From contig JAKSTI010000001.1 in NCBI GenBank assembly GCA_024402665.1, positions 160,617 to 224,616 on the forward strand: a DNA stretch of 64,000 nucleotides. Direction: 5' to 3'. A program made the translations under genes and the position numbers. The notes beneath the pieces are model-generated. The model did no database searches, was not told where the DNA came from, and saw only the letters and a list, made by a program, of their open reading frames with translations. Positions 7,309 to 13,088 of the stretch are shown in pieces. This stretch comes from Treponema sp. GTDB taxonomy: Bacteria; Spirochaetota; Spirochaetia; Treponematales; Treponemataceae. The stretch's first letter is position 1, and each line of letters starts with the position of its first letter.

Positions 7309-8562
7309 TATATGTGGAATATCTCCGATTCTTGTTGTCCAGCAAGGGGAGAGTAGTTTTCTTTGCATTTGCCATCCCTCTCCTGATGCTGTTCCTTTTG
7401 CCAGTCTTACAGTTTTTCTTCCATAAGAATTATTTAATTTATCAAGAGAATCCATGAAATCTTTCTTTTTGATATCATTCATCGGATCTATAAAAAGATT
7501 TCCCTGAAGACATGCTGGTCTTAACTGATGAAGAGTAATCATTACAGATCTGTATCCAAATCCTTCCCTGAAAATTCTTCTTAAACCTATAGTTGCTGCT
7601 TTTACAATATCTGCAGTATAGGAAGTTAGTCTGTCCAGTTCCAGGTAGATTCCGTTTGAATATTGCAGTTCTTTGTTATCGCAATAATAATTACAGGTAG
7701 AAAGATATACACTTACAGCCCCTGCTTCGGCTTTTTGTTTTCTAAGTTTCTCAACAACAGCTTCTGTGTATTGAACAACAGCACTTTCTAATACTTCAAC
7801 GCTAAAGACTTTTATTCCAAATTGCCTGCTGGAAGTAATAACATCATTTGAAATTTTGTCTATCCTGTCTATGTAAGGAATCCCTCTTAGTTCCTGTACA
7901 GTTGCTATTCCCTGAATTGTAAGCAGCTTCTTAGCCTCGTTTAAGGGCATATTTTTTAATTCCAGAGCAGTTGTAATTTTGTTTTCCCGCAGTTTTCTGG
8001 CCTTTGCCGGTCCAATTCCCCATATAGTTTGACAGTCAGTTTCTGCCAGCAATGCATCTACTTTTTCTGCTTCATAAATATAAACGCCATTATGTTTTTT
8101 GGCATTTTTGTTATAGAGTTTTGCCAGAGTCTTTGTAGGTGCCGCTCCAACACATATAGGAATCCCGACTTCTTTAGCAATCCTTTTTTTTAGATCAAAT
8201 CCTATTTCTGTATAATCTTTTACGCTCCAGTTGCATTTATCAAAGAACAAAAAGGATTCATCAATAGAATATTCTTCTATTTGTGGTGCATATTCCATGT
8301 ATATCGATGTAATTCGCCTTGAAATATCTGCATAGAGAGTATAATTGCTTGAAAAAACAGAAATATTATTTTTAGCACAAATATCTTTTATCTTGAAATA
8401 AGGATCCCCCCGTTTTATATTGCACTTTTTTGCTTCAGCATTCAGGGCAATAATAATTCCATCATTATTTGACAGTACAGCTACAGGTTTTCCCCTTAAA
8501 TCTGGTCTGTAAATCTGTTCGCAGGAAGCATAAAAACTATTTCCATCGCAATGAAGAATCAT
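7303..8562 (-). CDS. umuC: Y-family DNA polymerase, UmuC-like
   Basis: This 419-residue translesion polymerase begins HCDGNSFYASCEQIYRPDLRGKPVAVLSNNDG, containing the first catalytic Asp and the steric-gate region of UmuC. It continues with NAEAKKCNIKRGDPYFKI and the palm motif YSIDESFLFF with the catalytic Asp-Glu pair. Next come the helix-hairpin-helix stretch QTIWGIGPAKARKLRENKITTALELKNM and a little-finger domain. The catalytic residues are intact, so it should be active in mutagenic bypass synthesis. Its ATG directly abuts the umuD stop (TAGATG), so the two are translated from one message. It ends at the bidirectional terminator shared with efp. Confidence 0.93.
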   Translation of the reverse strand: MILHCDGNSFYASCEQIYRPDLRGKPVAVLSNNDGIIIALNAEAKKCNIKRGDPYFKIKDICAKNNISVFSSNYTLYADISRRITSIYMEYAPQIEEYSIDESFLFFDKCNWSVKDYTEIGFDLKKRIAKEVGIPICVGAAPTKTLAKLYNKNAKKHNGVYIYEAEKVDALLAETDCQTIWGIGPAKARKLRENKITTALELKNMPLNEAKKLLTIQGIATVQELRGIPYIDRIDKISNDVITSSRQFGIKVFSVEVLESAVVQYTEAVVEKLRKQKAEAGAVSVYLSTCNYYCDNKELQYSNGIYLELDRLTSYTADIVKAATIGLRRIFREGFGYRSVMITLHQLRPACLQGNLFIDPMNDIKKKDFMDSLDKLNNSYGRKTVRLAKGTASGEGWQMQRKLLSPCWTTRIGDIPHIK

Positions 8563-8871
8563 CTATCTGCTGTTTTTTACAGTGTGAATCACATGAGTTA
8601 TTACACCGCAAATTAGAATTTCATCTTTCAGTTTGTATACCTGATTCAAATGAAATTCCCCTCCATATTCGTAAACTACAAAACTGTCTTTTTTTACAGG
8701 TAAGGCTCTGTCTATAATCAGTAAATCCCCGTTATAAATTCCAATGCCTGTGTATCTGCTTGAATCAACTTTCATAAAAACAGTTGCAGCAGGATGCTTT
8801 ATCATCAGAGAATTTAAATCAATAACTTTGTCTTCATATCCTTGTGCAGGGGAAGGAAATCCTGTAATCAT
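8563..8871 (-). CDS. umuD: UmuD-like S24 fold protein lacking catalytic residues
   Basis: This 102-residue protein aligns along its whole length with E. coli UmuD after the cleavage point: GFPSPAQGYEDKVIDLNSLMIKHPAATVFMK, then GDLLIIDRALPV and GVITHVIHTVK. Three features set it apart. The N-terminal arm is missing, because an in-frame TAG lies six codons before the ATG. The GDSM catalytic serine motif is replaced by SSRY, putting Arg39 where UmuD has Ser60. The catalytic lysine (UmuD Lys97) aligns with Asn76 in EFHLNQ. It therefore looks like a permanently processed, UmuD'-like subunit that cannot cleave itself. It is probably the dimeric partner of the adjacent UmuC. No ribosome binding site is visible. 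Confidence 0.85.
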   Translation of the reverse strand: MITGFPSPAQGYEDKVIDLNSLMIKHPAATVFMKVDSSRYTGIGIYNGDLLIIDRALPVKKDSFVVYEYGGEFHLNQVYKLKDEILICGVITHVIHTVKNSR

Positions 8872-8877
8872 GTATTC

Positions 8878-8906
8878 ATAATATAACTATACATAAATTA
8901 AGTCAA
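8878..8906 (-). promoter_or_regulatory. Promoter of umuDC
   Basis: On the minus strand TTGACT (8906-8901) and TATTAT (8883-8878) are spaced by 17 bp. The -10 box ends only 6 nt before the ATG, so transcription should begin at or next to the start codon, giving a leaderless message. Confidence 0.7.
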
Positions 8907-8929
8907 TAAAAACTTGTGAAATGTATAGT
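8886..8929. promoter_or_regulatory. Inverted repeat around the umuDC promoter, possible operator
   Basis: ACTATACAT at 8886-8894 and its exact reverse complement ATGTATAGT at 8921-8929 flank the -35 box. One arm lies in the spacer between -35 and -10. Their centres are 35 bp apart. A dimeric repressor could bind here; the regulator is unknown. Confidence 0.5.
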
Positions 8930-8944
8930 AAAAAATGTTTCAAA

Positions 8945-8973
8945 TCTAAGAAACCTCTTATAATTTTCTTAGA
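8945..8973. promoter_or_regulatory. Second inverted repeat with TATAAT in its centre
   Basis: TCTAAGAAA at 8945-8953 and TTTCTTAGA at 8965-8973 are perfect 9-bp arms around an 11-bp centre that holds TATAAT at 8959-8964. This suits an operator over the -10 box of the downstream lipoprotein gene. No good -35 is visible, and no T-run follows on either strand, so a terminator is unlikely. Confidence 0.45.
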
Positions 8974-9063
8974 AAAAAAAGGATACTTTAGAAATCAGTT
9001 TGTGGTTTAATAAGCGTATAACAAAAACAACGGAGAAAGTTCCGCTAACAAAGAGGTATAAAC

Positions 9064-9459
9064 ATGAAAAAAATATTTTTTGTCCCATTAATGCTTGCTG
9101 TAATCAGTTTGTTTTCAAGCTGTATTATTATGTTTCCTTCTGAATATGACTGGGAACAGACTGGATATGAAGTAGAACAGGAATGTCAGAATTCAACAGG
9201 CCGCGTAGTTTTTGATAACTGTACAAGCTATGCAAGTACTATTGAAAAGATTACCAGAAAAAAGTCTGGATCTAGTATGTGGTATACATGTTGGAAACCT
9301 AATTCAACACCAGGAGATACTTGCTATGCTGATTTAGATGCCGGTGTATATGATTTTGAAATCTATGTTAAGGATACAAGATACTATAGATCAGAAATAA
9401 TAACTGTTCCAAATGTAAAAATTGTTGCAGGTAATAAGACCCGTATTACAATTAAATAA
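9064..9459 (+). CDS. Small lipoprotein of unknown function
   Basis: This 131-residue protein starts with a lipoprotein signal (MKKIFFVPLMLAVISLFSSC) whose lipobox cysteine is Cys20. The mature part contains several further cysteines (CQNS, DNCTSY, WYTCWKP, DTCYAD) and a beta-rich C-terminus ending in KIVAGNKTRITIK, which resembles small Ig-like or pilus-like folds. An AAGAGG ribosome binding site precedes the ATG, and a short hairpin (9031-9044) lies in the leader. It is a single-gene unit: a probable operator lies upstream and an intrinsic terminator downstream. I do not recognise a family. Confidence 0.8.
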   Translation: MKKIFFVPLMLAVISLFSSCIIMFPSEYDWEQTGYEVEQECQNSTGRVVFDNCTSYASTIEKITRKKSGSSMWYTCWKPNSTPGDTCYADLDAGVYDFEIYVKDTRYYRSEIITVPNVKIVAGNKTRITIK

Positions 9460-9507
9460 AATAAATCTTGTGACTGATAACCATAAAGATTGCTCCTTAT
9501 AAAAAAA

Positions 9508-9538
9508 AGAACTTCCATCTGGAAGTTCTTTTTTTTTG
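9508..9538. terminator. Bidirectional terminator between lipoprotein and rpsU
   Basis: AGAACTTCC at 9508-9516 pairs with GGAAGTTCT at 9521-9529 across a 4-nt loop. T-runs flank it on both strands, so it can end both convergent transcripts. Confidence 0.9.
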
Positions 9539-9556
9539 CAGAAAAACAATTAAGAA

Positions 9557-9763
9557 TTAGAATTCTTTCTTTTCTGTCTTACGTCTCTTGTTCAAAAGTT
9601 TTCTTTCAAGAGTTGTTTTCTTCTGGTGAAGAGTTGCAGAAGGTTTTTCGAAATATTCACGTTTTTTGTATTCGCGAATGATACCTTCTTTTTCAACCAT
9701 GCGTTTAAAGCGTTTGATTGCTTTTTCAAGGTTTTCTGAATCGTCAACCATGATTGTTGCCAT
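9557..9763 (-). CDS. rpsU: 30S ribosomal protein S21
   Basis: This 68-residue basic protein has the S21 pattern: [37 protein letters not shown], followed by the arginine/lysine-rich tail [20 protein letters not shown]21 binds near the 3' end of 16S rRNA and helps initiate translation. The start at 9763 has an exceptionally strong GGGAGGTGA ribosome binding site (complement of 9771-9779). It is monocistronic, between its own promoter and a bidirectional terminator. The promoter lies immediately beside the outer end of the tRNA-tail repeat. Confidence 0.95.
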   Translation of the reverse strand: MATIMVDDSENLEKAIKRFKRMVEKEGIIREYKKREYFEKPSATLHQKKTTLERKLLNKRRKTEKKEF

Positions 9764-9812
9764 ATGTGTTTCACCTCCCTTGTACCGGAAATCCCGAAAA
9801 CATAGAAATAAT

Positions 9813-9839
9813 ATTATAGAAAAATCATAATCTTTTCAA
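9813..9839 (-). promoter_or_regulatory. Probable promoter of rpsU
   Basis: On the minus strand TTGAAA (9839-9834) and TATAAT (9818-9813) are separated by 15 bp, somewhat short. A staggered TAATAT two bases further gives 17 bp. Confidence 0.5.
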
Positions 9840-9858
9840 GTAGCTTTCATCAATAGAA

Positions 9859-9900
9859 AATCCGTTAAAAACAAAGCGCTTGTGCGGTTTGTTTAGGATT
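9859..9900. other. Conserved hairpin of the repeat element, outer Asp copy
   Basis: On the plus strand AATCC, then unpaired GTTAA, then AAACAAA form the 5' side. TTTGTTT, a single A and GGATT form the 3' side, around a 12-nt loop that itself can close CGC/GCG. The tRNA-Val copies have the same layout with different but still paired stems. Confidence 0.7.
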
Positions 9901-10004
9901 CTCCAACAACAGCACAAGCAGAGATTTATCGAAGCGGTGAGAGCCCCCCCCAAAAAAAATGGTTTAAAAACAAAAAAACCTTCTCAAAAAGAGAAGGTTT
10001 AATT

Positions 10005-10026
10005 CGCGAGTGACGGGGCTCGAACC
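10005..10026 (-). pseudogene. tRNA-Asp 3' tail fragment (22 nt)
   Basis: These 22 bases are identical to nucleotides 52-73 of the intact tRNA-Asp at 10182-10203 (T-loop, T-stem 3' strand, acceptor 3' strand and discriminator). There is no D-arm or anticodon arm, so it is not a functional tRNA. On the tRNA strand it is preceded by GGGCA, the same kind of junction as at the tRNA-Val repeat. Confidence 0.9.
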
Positions 10027-10039
10027 TGCCCAAATAGGA

Positions 10040-10081
10040 AATCCGTTAAAAACAAAGCGCTCCAGCGGTTTGTTTAGGATT
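10040..10081. other. Conserved hairpin of the repeat element, inner Asp copy
   Basis: The stems are AATCC/GGATT (10040-10044 with 10077-10081) and AAACAAA/TTTGTTT (10050-10056 with 10069-10075). An asymmetric internal loop GTTAA opposite A separates them, and the loop is 12 nt. The loop differs from the outer copy (TGGA versus ACAA at the tip on the minus strand) while the stems are unchanged. Confidence 0.7.
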
Positions 10082-10142
10082 TACCAACAACCGCACAAGC
10101 AGAGATTTATCGAAGCGGTGAGAGCCCCAAAAAAAATGGTTT

Positions 10143-10177
10143 AAAAATAAAAAAAACCTTCTCAAAAGAGAAGGTTT
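10143..10177 (-). terminator. Terminator of tRNA-Asp
   Basis: On the minus strand AAACCTTCTC pairs with GAGAAGGTTT (10177-10168 and 10163-10154) around a TTTT loop, followed by a T-run. It stops tRNA transcription before the repeat element. The outer repeat copy carries a second version at 9976-10000. Confidence 0.85.
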
Positions 10178-10181
10178 AATT

Positions 10182-10255
10182 CGCGAGTGACGGGGCTCGA
10201 ACCCGTGATCTCCGGCGTGACAGGCCAGCGCGATAACCAGCTTCGCTACACCCGC
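10182..10255 (-). tRNA. tRNA-Asp (GTC)
   Basis: Read on the minus strand the gene begins GCGGGTG and ends CACTCGC plus discriminator G. It has an anticodon loop CTGTCAC (anticodon GTC) and a T-loop GGTTCGAGCC. The acceptor stem pairs fully with one G-U, and G73 is the expected Asp identity base. CCA is not encoded. A strong promoter lies 12 bp upstream and a terminator directly downstream. Confidence 0.97.
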
Positions 10256-10267
10256 TTGATGTTTAGT

Positions 10268-10296
10268 ATATTAACAAATTGAACATTTTATGTCAA
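10268..10296 (-). promoter_or_regulatory. Promoter of tRNA-Asp
   Basis: A perfect TTGACA (10296-10291) and TAATAT (10273-10268) on the minus strand are 17 bp apart. The -10 box ends 12 bp before the tRNA 5' end. Confidence 0.85.
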
Positions 10297-10322
10297 TAAG
10301 ATAAACAACTTTTTTTACAAAA

Positions 10323-10997
10323 TTATGCAAAAAAATCAGGATATTTTTTACGAATATCCTGTTCGTCCACATAAAGACGATTCAAATGCTTTAAAATTAA
10401 TCCTTTTACAGTTTCACTGTCTCTCTGCTTGAATACAGTAAGAATTGATTTATGTTCCTCAATAATTGTAGAAGGATCTGATGCATGCAAACGTAATTCA
10501 CGGAAACGGTCATAATGAATATTCATAGTTCTAACCATATAGTGACACTGCATCTTATTTGCAATCTTATACATGATTTCATGGAACGCATTATCAAGTT
10601 CCATAAATTTATCAAGATTATTTTTACTGTGATAAAATTCCTGAAGGTTAATGTTTTCTTCTAAAGCTGTTATATCTTCATCTGTTGCTTTCAAACAAGC
10701 TTCTTCTGTAATTGCCGATTCAATTGTTGCACGAAGAAACACTGCTTCATCAACTAAAGACATATCAATAAGGCTTACAAGACTGCCTCTTTGTGGAAGA
10801 ATCTCTATAATTTTTGTGTTGGAAAGTTCCTGCAAAGCTTCATGCACAGGAGTTCTGGAAATATTAAGTTCATCTGCTACATCCTGTTCACTAATCATAG
10901 TACCAGGTTTTAATTCAAGATTGATAATATTATTTCTGAGAATTCTTAATGCGTATTCTCTGTTAGACTCGTTTTTTTCTTTTTCGGTTGTCTTCAT
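10323..10997 (-). CDS. GntR-family (FCD type) transcriptional regulator
   Basis: This 224-residue regulator has an N-terminal winged helix (about residues 12-75) with ILRNNIINLELKPGTMISEQDVADELNISRTPVHEALQELSNTKIIEILPQRGSLVS, the GntR hallmark. Its C-terminal FCD effector domain contains the metal-ligand pattern D...H in LDNAFHEIMYKIA, then EEHKSIL and LILKHLNRL. FCD regulators usually sense small carboxylates, often uronates or other sugar acids. The gene diverges from a carbohydrate importer, and a palindrome lies before the importer, so it very likely controls that operon. Its own promoter ends 8 bp before an ATG that has no ribosome binding site, which suggests a leaderless message. Confidence 0.9.
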   Translation of the reverse strand: MKTTEKEKNESNREYALRILRNNIINLELKPGTMISEQDVADELNISRTPVHEALQELSNTKIIEILPQRGSLVSLIDMSLVDEAVFLRATIESAITEEACLKATDEDITALEENINLQEFYHSKNNLDKFMELDNAFHEIMYKIANKMQCHYMVRTMNIHYDRFRELRLHASDPSTIIEEHKSILTVFKQRDSETVKGLILKHLNRLYVDEQDIRKKYPDFFA

Positions 10998-11005
10998 GGG
11001 GATTT

Positions 11006-11034
11006 ATTCTAAATGAGTAAGGATTTACTGTCAA
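11006..11034 (-). promoter_or_regulatory. Promoter of the GntR regulator gene
   Basis: TTGACA (11034-11029) and TAGAAT (11011-11006) on the minus strand are spaced by 17 bp. The predicted start point lies within about 2 nt of the ATG at 10997. Confidence 0.8.
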
Positions 11035-11070
11035 TAACTTCTTTTTTCATCATTTTAATTAAAATTATTC

Positions 11071-11098
11071 TTGACAAAACAATATTATGATTTATCAT
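11071..11098 (+). promoter_or_regulatory. Probable promoter of the sugar importer operon
   Basis: TTGACA at 11071-11076 is perfect. TATCAT at 11093-11098 follows after 16 bp. A perfect TATAAT at 11098-11103 also exists, but with an unusually long spacer of 21 bp. The palindrome at 11119-11146 lies just downstream, in a repressing position. Confidence 0.65.
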
Positions 11099-11118
11099 AT
11101 AATTATAAAGTCAACTAG

Positions 11119-11146
11119 TATGCAAGTACACAAGTATACTTGCATA
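11119..11146. promoter_or_regulatory. Palindromic operator, probable GntR/FCD binding site
   Basis: TATGCAAGTA (11119-11128) and TACTTGCATA (11137-11146) are 10-bp inverted arms. The 3' arm overlaps a perfect 12-bp palindrome CAAGTATACTTG at 11131-11142. It sits between the importer promoter and its first gene, opposite the divergent regulator. FCD-type GntR proteins commonly bind short palindromes with a TAC/GTA core, which matches in style. Confidence 0.65.
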
Positions 11147-11162
11147 TAAACGGAGTTAAAAA

Positions 11163-12113
11163 GTGTTACTTAAAAAACAGGGTGGGGAACTTGCTGCAGC
11201 CGGCAATCCAGGTTTCTCTCGACATTTAAAGAAATACTGGCAGTATTATTTATTAATGCTTATTCCAGTTATCTACTACATAATTTTTAGATACATTCCT
11301 ATGGCAGGTAATATTATTGCCTTCCGTCGTTTCCGTGCTGGTCACAGTATTTTTGGTGATGAATGGAGTGGATTTAAATATTTTAAACAGTTTATTGGAG
11401 ATAAAACTTTCTGGCGTGCATTTAAAAACACACTTTCACTTAATGTTTTTTATCTTCTTTTCAGATTCCCATTAACATTGATTTTCGCTCTTCTTTTGAA
11501 TGAAATCAGAAATCTCCACTGGAAGAAGTTCGTTCAGACTGTATCTTACTTACCACACTTTATTTCTATGGTAATCGTAACAGGTATGATTCGCGAACTT
11601 GTTTCTACTTCTGGTCCAATTAATACATTGATTCAGAATTTAGGTGGAGCTCCAATTTCTTTCATTGCTCTTCCTGAATGGTTTACAACAATTTTCGTTG
11701 GATCTGGTGTATGGCAGAGTTTAGGATGGGGAACAATCCTTTATCTTGCGGCAATCTCTGGTATTAATCCATCTTTATATGAAGCTGCAAAAGTTGATGG
11801 TGCAAATCATTTCCAGTGTATTATTCATGTAACAATTCCTTCAATCCTTCCAACTATTACAACATTGCTTATCCTCGATATTGGTGGATTGGTTGGTTCT
11901 GGTGGTGCTTTTGAAAAAGTATTCCTCTTGTATAACCCAATGGTTTATGAAAAAGCCGATATTATTTCAACTTTCGTATTCCGTTTAGGTTTAGGTTCAG
12001 GTAACTACAGTTATGCTACGGCGGTTGGTTTGTTCGAAGCATTGTTGAACCTTATTCTTCTTACAGGTGCCAATAAGATTTCTAAGAAATTGACTGGCTC
12101 TGGATTGTGGTAA
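11163..12113 (+). CDS. Carbohydrate ABC transporter permease, LplB type
   Basis: This 316-residue inner-membrane protein has about six transmembrane segments, beginning YYLLMLIPVIYYIIFRYIPMAG. It carries the permease EAA loop EAAKVDGANHFQCIIHVTIPSILP (about residues 210-233) that docks the ATPase. The tone of the sequence (FRRFRAGHSIFGDEWSGFKYF, LPEWF, NPMVYEKADIISTFVFR) is that of LplB/YtcP-like permeases that import complex or acidic oligosaccharides. The start is GTG at 11163 with CGGAG 7 bp upstream. The second permease follows after 13 bp. No ATP-binding subunit is encoded nearby, which is normal for this subclass, as a shared ATPase elsewhere in the genome usually serves it. Confidence 0.9.
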   Translation: MLLKKQGGELAAAGNPGFSRHLKKYWQYYLLMLIPVIYYIIFRYIPMAGNIIAFRRFRAGHSIFGDEWSGFKYFKQFIGDKTFWRAFKNTLSLNVFYLLFRFPLTLIFALLLNEIRNLHWKKFVQTVSYLPHFISMVIVTGMIRELVSTSGPINTLIQNLGGAPISFIALPEWFTTIFVGSGVWQSLGWGTILYLAAISGINPSLYEAAKVDGANHFQCIIHVTIPSILPTITTLLILDIGGLVGSGGAFEKVFLLYNPMVYEKADIISTFVFRLGLGSGNYSYATAVGLFEALLNLILLTGANKISKKLTGSGLW

Positions 12114-12126
12114 CAGGGAGTGAATT

Positions 12127-13014
12127 ATGGAAAAAAGCGTAAAAGTTAAAGATTCAACAGGATACATTGTTTTTTCATGGATTAACACATTCATTATGCT
12201 GTTTGTTTGTGCAATCACTTTATATCCATTTTTATACCTGGTAGCACAGTCATTTTCATCAGAACAGGCTATTACACAGGGATTAGTTTCAATTGTGCCA
12301 AGAGGATTCAATGTTGAAACTTACAAATCTGTACTTGGAAAAGGTGAATTCCTTCACAGTTACGGAAATACAGTAATTTATTCAACACTTGGAACTTTCC
12401 TTTCTCTGGTATTAAGCAGCTGTCTCGCTTATCCACTTTCAAAGAAAGAACTTTACGGAAATAAATTCCTTACTAAGTTTGTAATTTTTACAATGTATTT
12501 TGGTGGCGGATTAATTCCAAACTATGTATTGATGCAGAAACTTCATCTTATCAATCATGTAGCTGGTTTTATTATTCCAAGTCTCCTTAGTACATATTAC
12601 ATCATCTTGATGAAATCATTTTTTGCACAGACTCCTCGTGAACTTGAAGAAGCAGGAGAATTAGACGGATTAAGTCCAATTGGAATTTTTATAAGAATTG
12701 TAATTCCTTTATCAATGCCAATTATTGCAACTATGATTTTGTTCAACGCAGTAGGTTACTGGAACAACTGGTATAATGCTTTCCTTTATCTTGATAAAAA
12801 GGATATGTGGCCTGTAGCTTATTATCTTAAAACAATCATCAGTGGTGCTTCTACATCTGCAGATCCTGGTGAAGCTTCTGCAGAAAAGATGCAGATTGCC
12901 GCAAATATCAAATCTTGTTCAATGGTATTGATGGCACTTCCAATTATCTGTATCTATCCGTTTATTTCTAAGTATTACATCAAAGGTATGATGCTTGGTG
13001 GTGTAAAAGAATAA
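12127..13014 (+). CDS. Carbohydrate ABC transporter permease, LplC type
   Basis: This 295-residue protein has six predicted membrane segments, the first being INTFIMLFVCAITLYPFLYLVA. The EAA loop reads EEAGELDGLSPIGIFIRIVIPLSMPII (about residues 175-201). The segments YNAFLYLDKKDMWPVAYYLKTII and the terminal FISKYYIKGMMLGGVKE are typical of LplC/YtcP permeases. It pairs with the preceding permease to form the heterodimeric channel. An AGGGAG ribosome binding site lies upstream. The solute-binding lipoprotein follows after a 74-bp gap containing a small hairpin (CGGGA/TCCTG near 13027-13045), a possible point of differential expression. Confidence 0.9.
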   Translation: MEKSVKVKDSTGYIVFSWINTFIMLFVCAITLYPFLYLVAQSFSSEQAITQGLVSIVPRGFNVETYKSVLGKGEFLHSYGNTVIYSTLGTFLSLVLSSCLAYPLSKKELYGNKFLTKFVIFTMYFGGGLIPNYVLMQKLHLINHVAGFIIPSLLSTYYIILMKSFFAQTPRELEEAGELDGLSPIGIFIRIVIPLSMPIIATMILFNAVGYWNNWYNAFLYLDKKDMWPVAYYLKTIISGASTSADPGEASAEKMQIAANIKSCSMVLMALPIICIYPFISKYYIKGMMLGGVKE

Positions 13015-13088
13015 TTTTGAATAAATCGGGATTTAATGTCCTGTTTTGTTATAGAAAAATAGTTTATATCTTTAGGAGGATAAAAATT

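Larger units (their letters stand above)
9852..10032 (-). repeat. tRNA-tail tandem repeat, outer copy (tRNA-Asp locus)
   Basis: This 181-bp unit repeats the segment beginning at 10033. In tRNA orientation it contains the last 22 nt of tRNA-Asp (10026-10005), a copy of the tRNA terminator (9976-10000), then an approximately 95-bp element. The element has GGGGCTCTCACC, CGATAAATCTC (complement of 9921-9931) and a hairpin at 9859-9900. It differs from the inner copy at about ten positions, mostly in the hairpin loop and the segment before it, so the duplication is not recent. The run of C at 9945-9951 is also longer. No protein is encoded in 9764-10181. Confidence 0.9.
10033..10203 (-). repeat. 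tRNA-tail tandem repeat, inner copy (tRNA-Asp locus)
   Basis: This inner unit starts in the genuine tRNA-Asp 3' tail (10203-10182). It includes the intrinsic terminator (10143-10177) and the same element as the outer copy. GGTGAGAGCCCC at 10117-10128 is, on the tRNA strand, a 10-of-12 inverted copy of the tRNA T-arm. CGATAAATCTC (complement of 10102-10112) and the hairpin at 10040-10081 follow. Confidence 0.9.

Noticed and set aside
8945..8973. Terminator for umuDC or the lipoprotein gene
   Set aside because: There is no T-run after the stem on either strand, and it lies upstream of both genes; an operator is more likely.
9859..9900. Integron attC site
   Set aside because: The bulged hairpin and CGTTAAAAAC edge recall attC, and treponemes can carry integrons. 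The RYYYAAC and GTTRRRY boxes are not met, there are no cassette genes, and the unit includes a tRNA tail and terminator. I kept it as a comparison only.
10005..10026. A second tRNA gene
   Set aside because: Only the 22-nt 3' tail is present; D-arm and anticodon arm are absent. The same holds for 48439-48460.
13017..13088. N-terminal extension of the sugar-binding lipoprotein
   Set aside because: AGGAGG followed by a classical lipoprotein signal at 13089 makes the longer form implausible.
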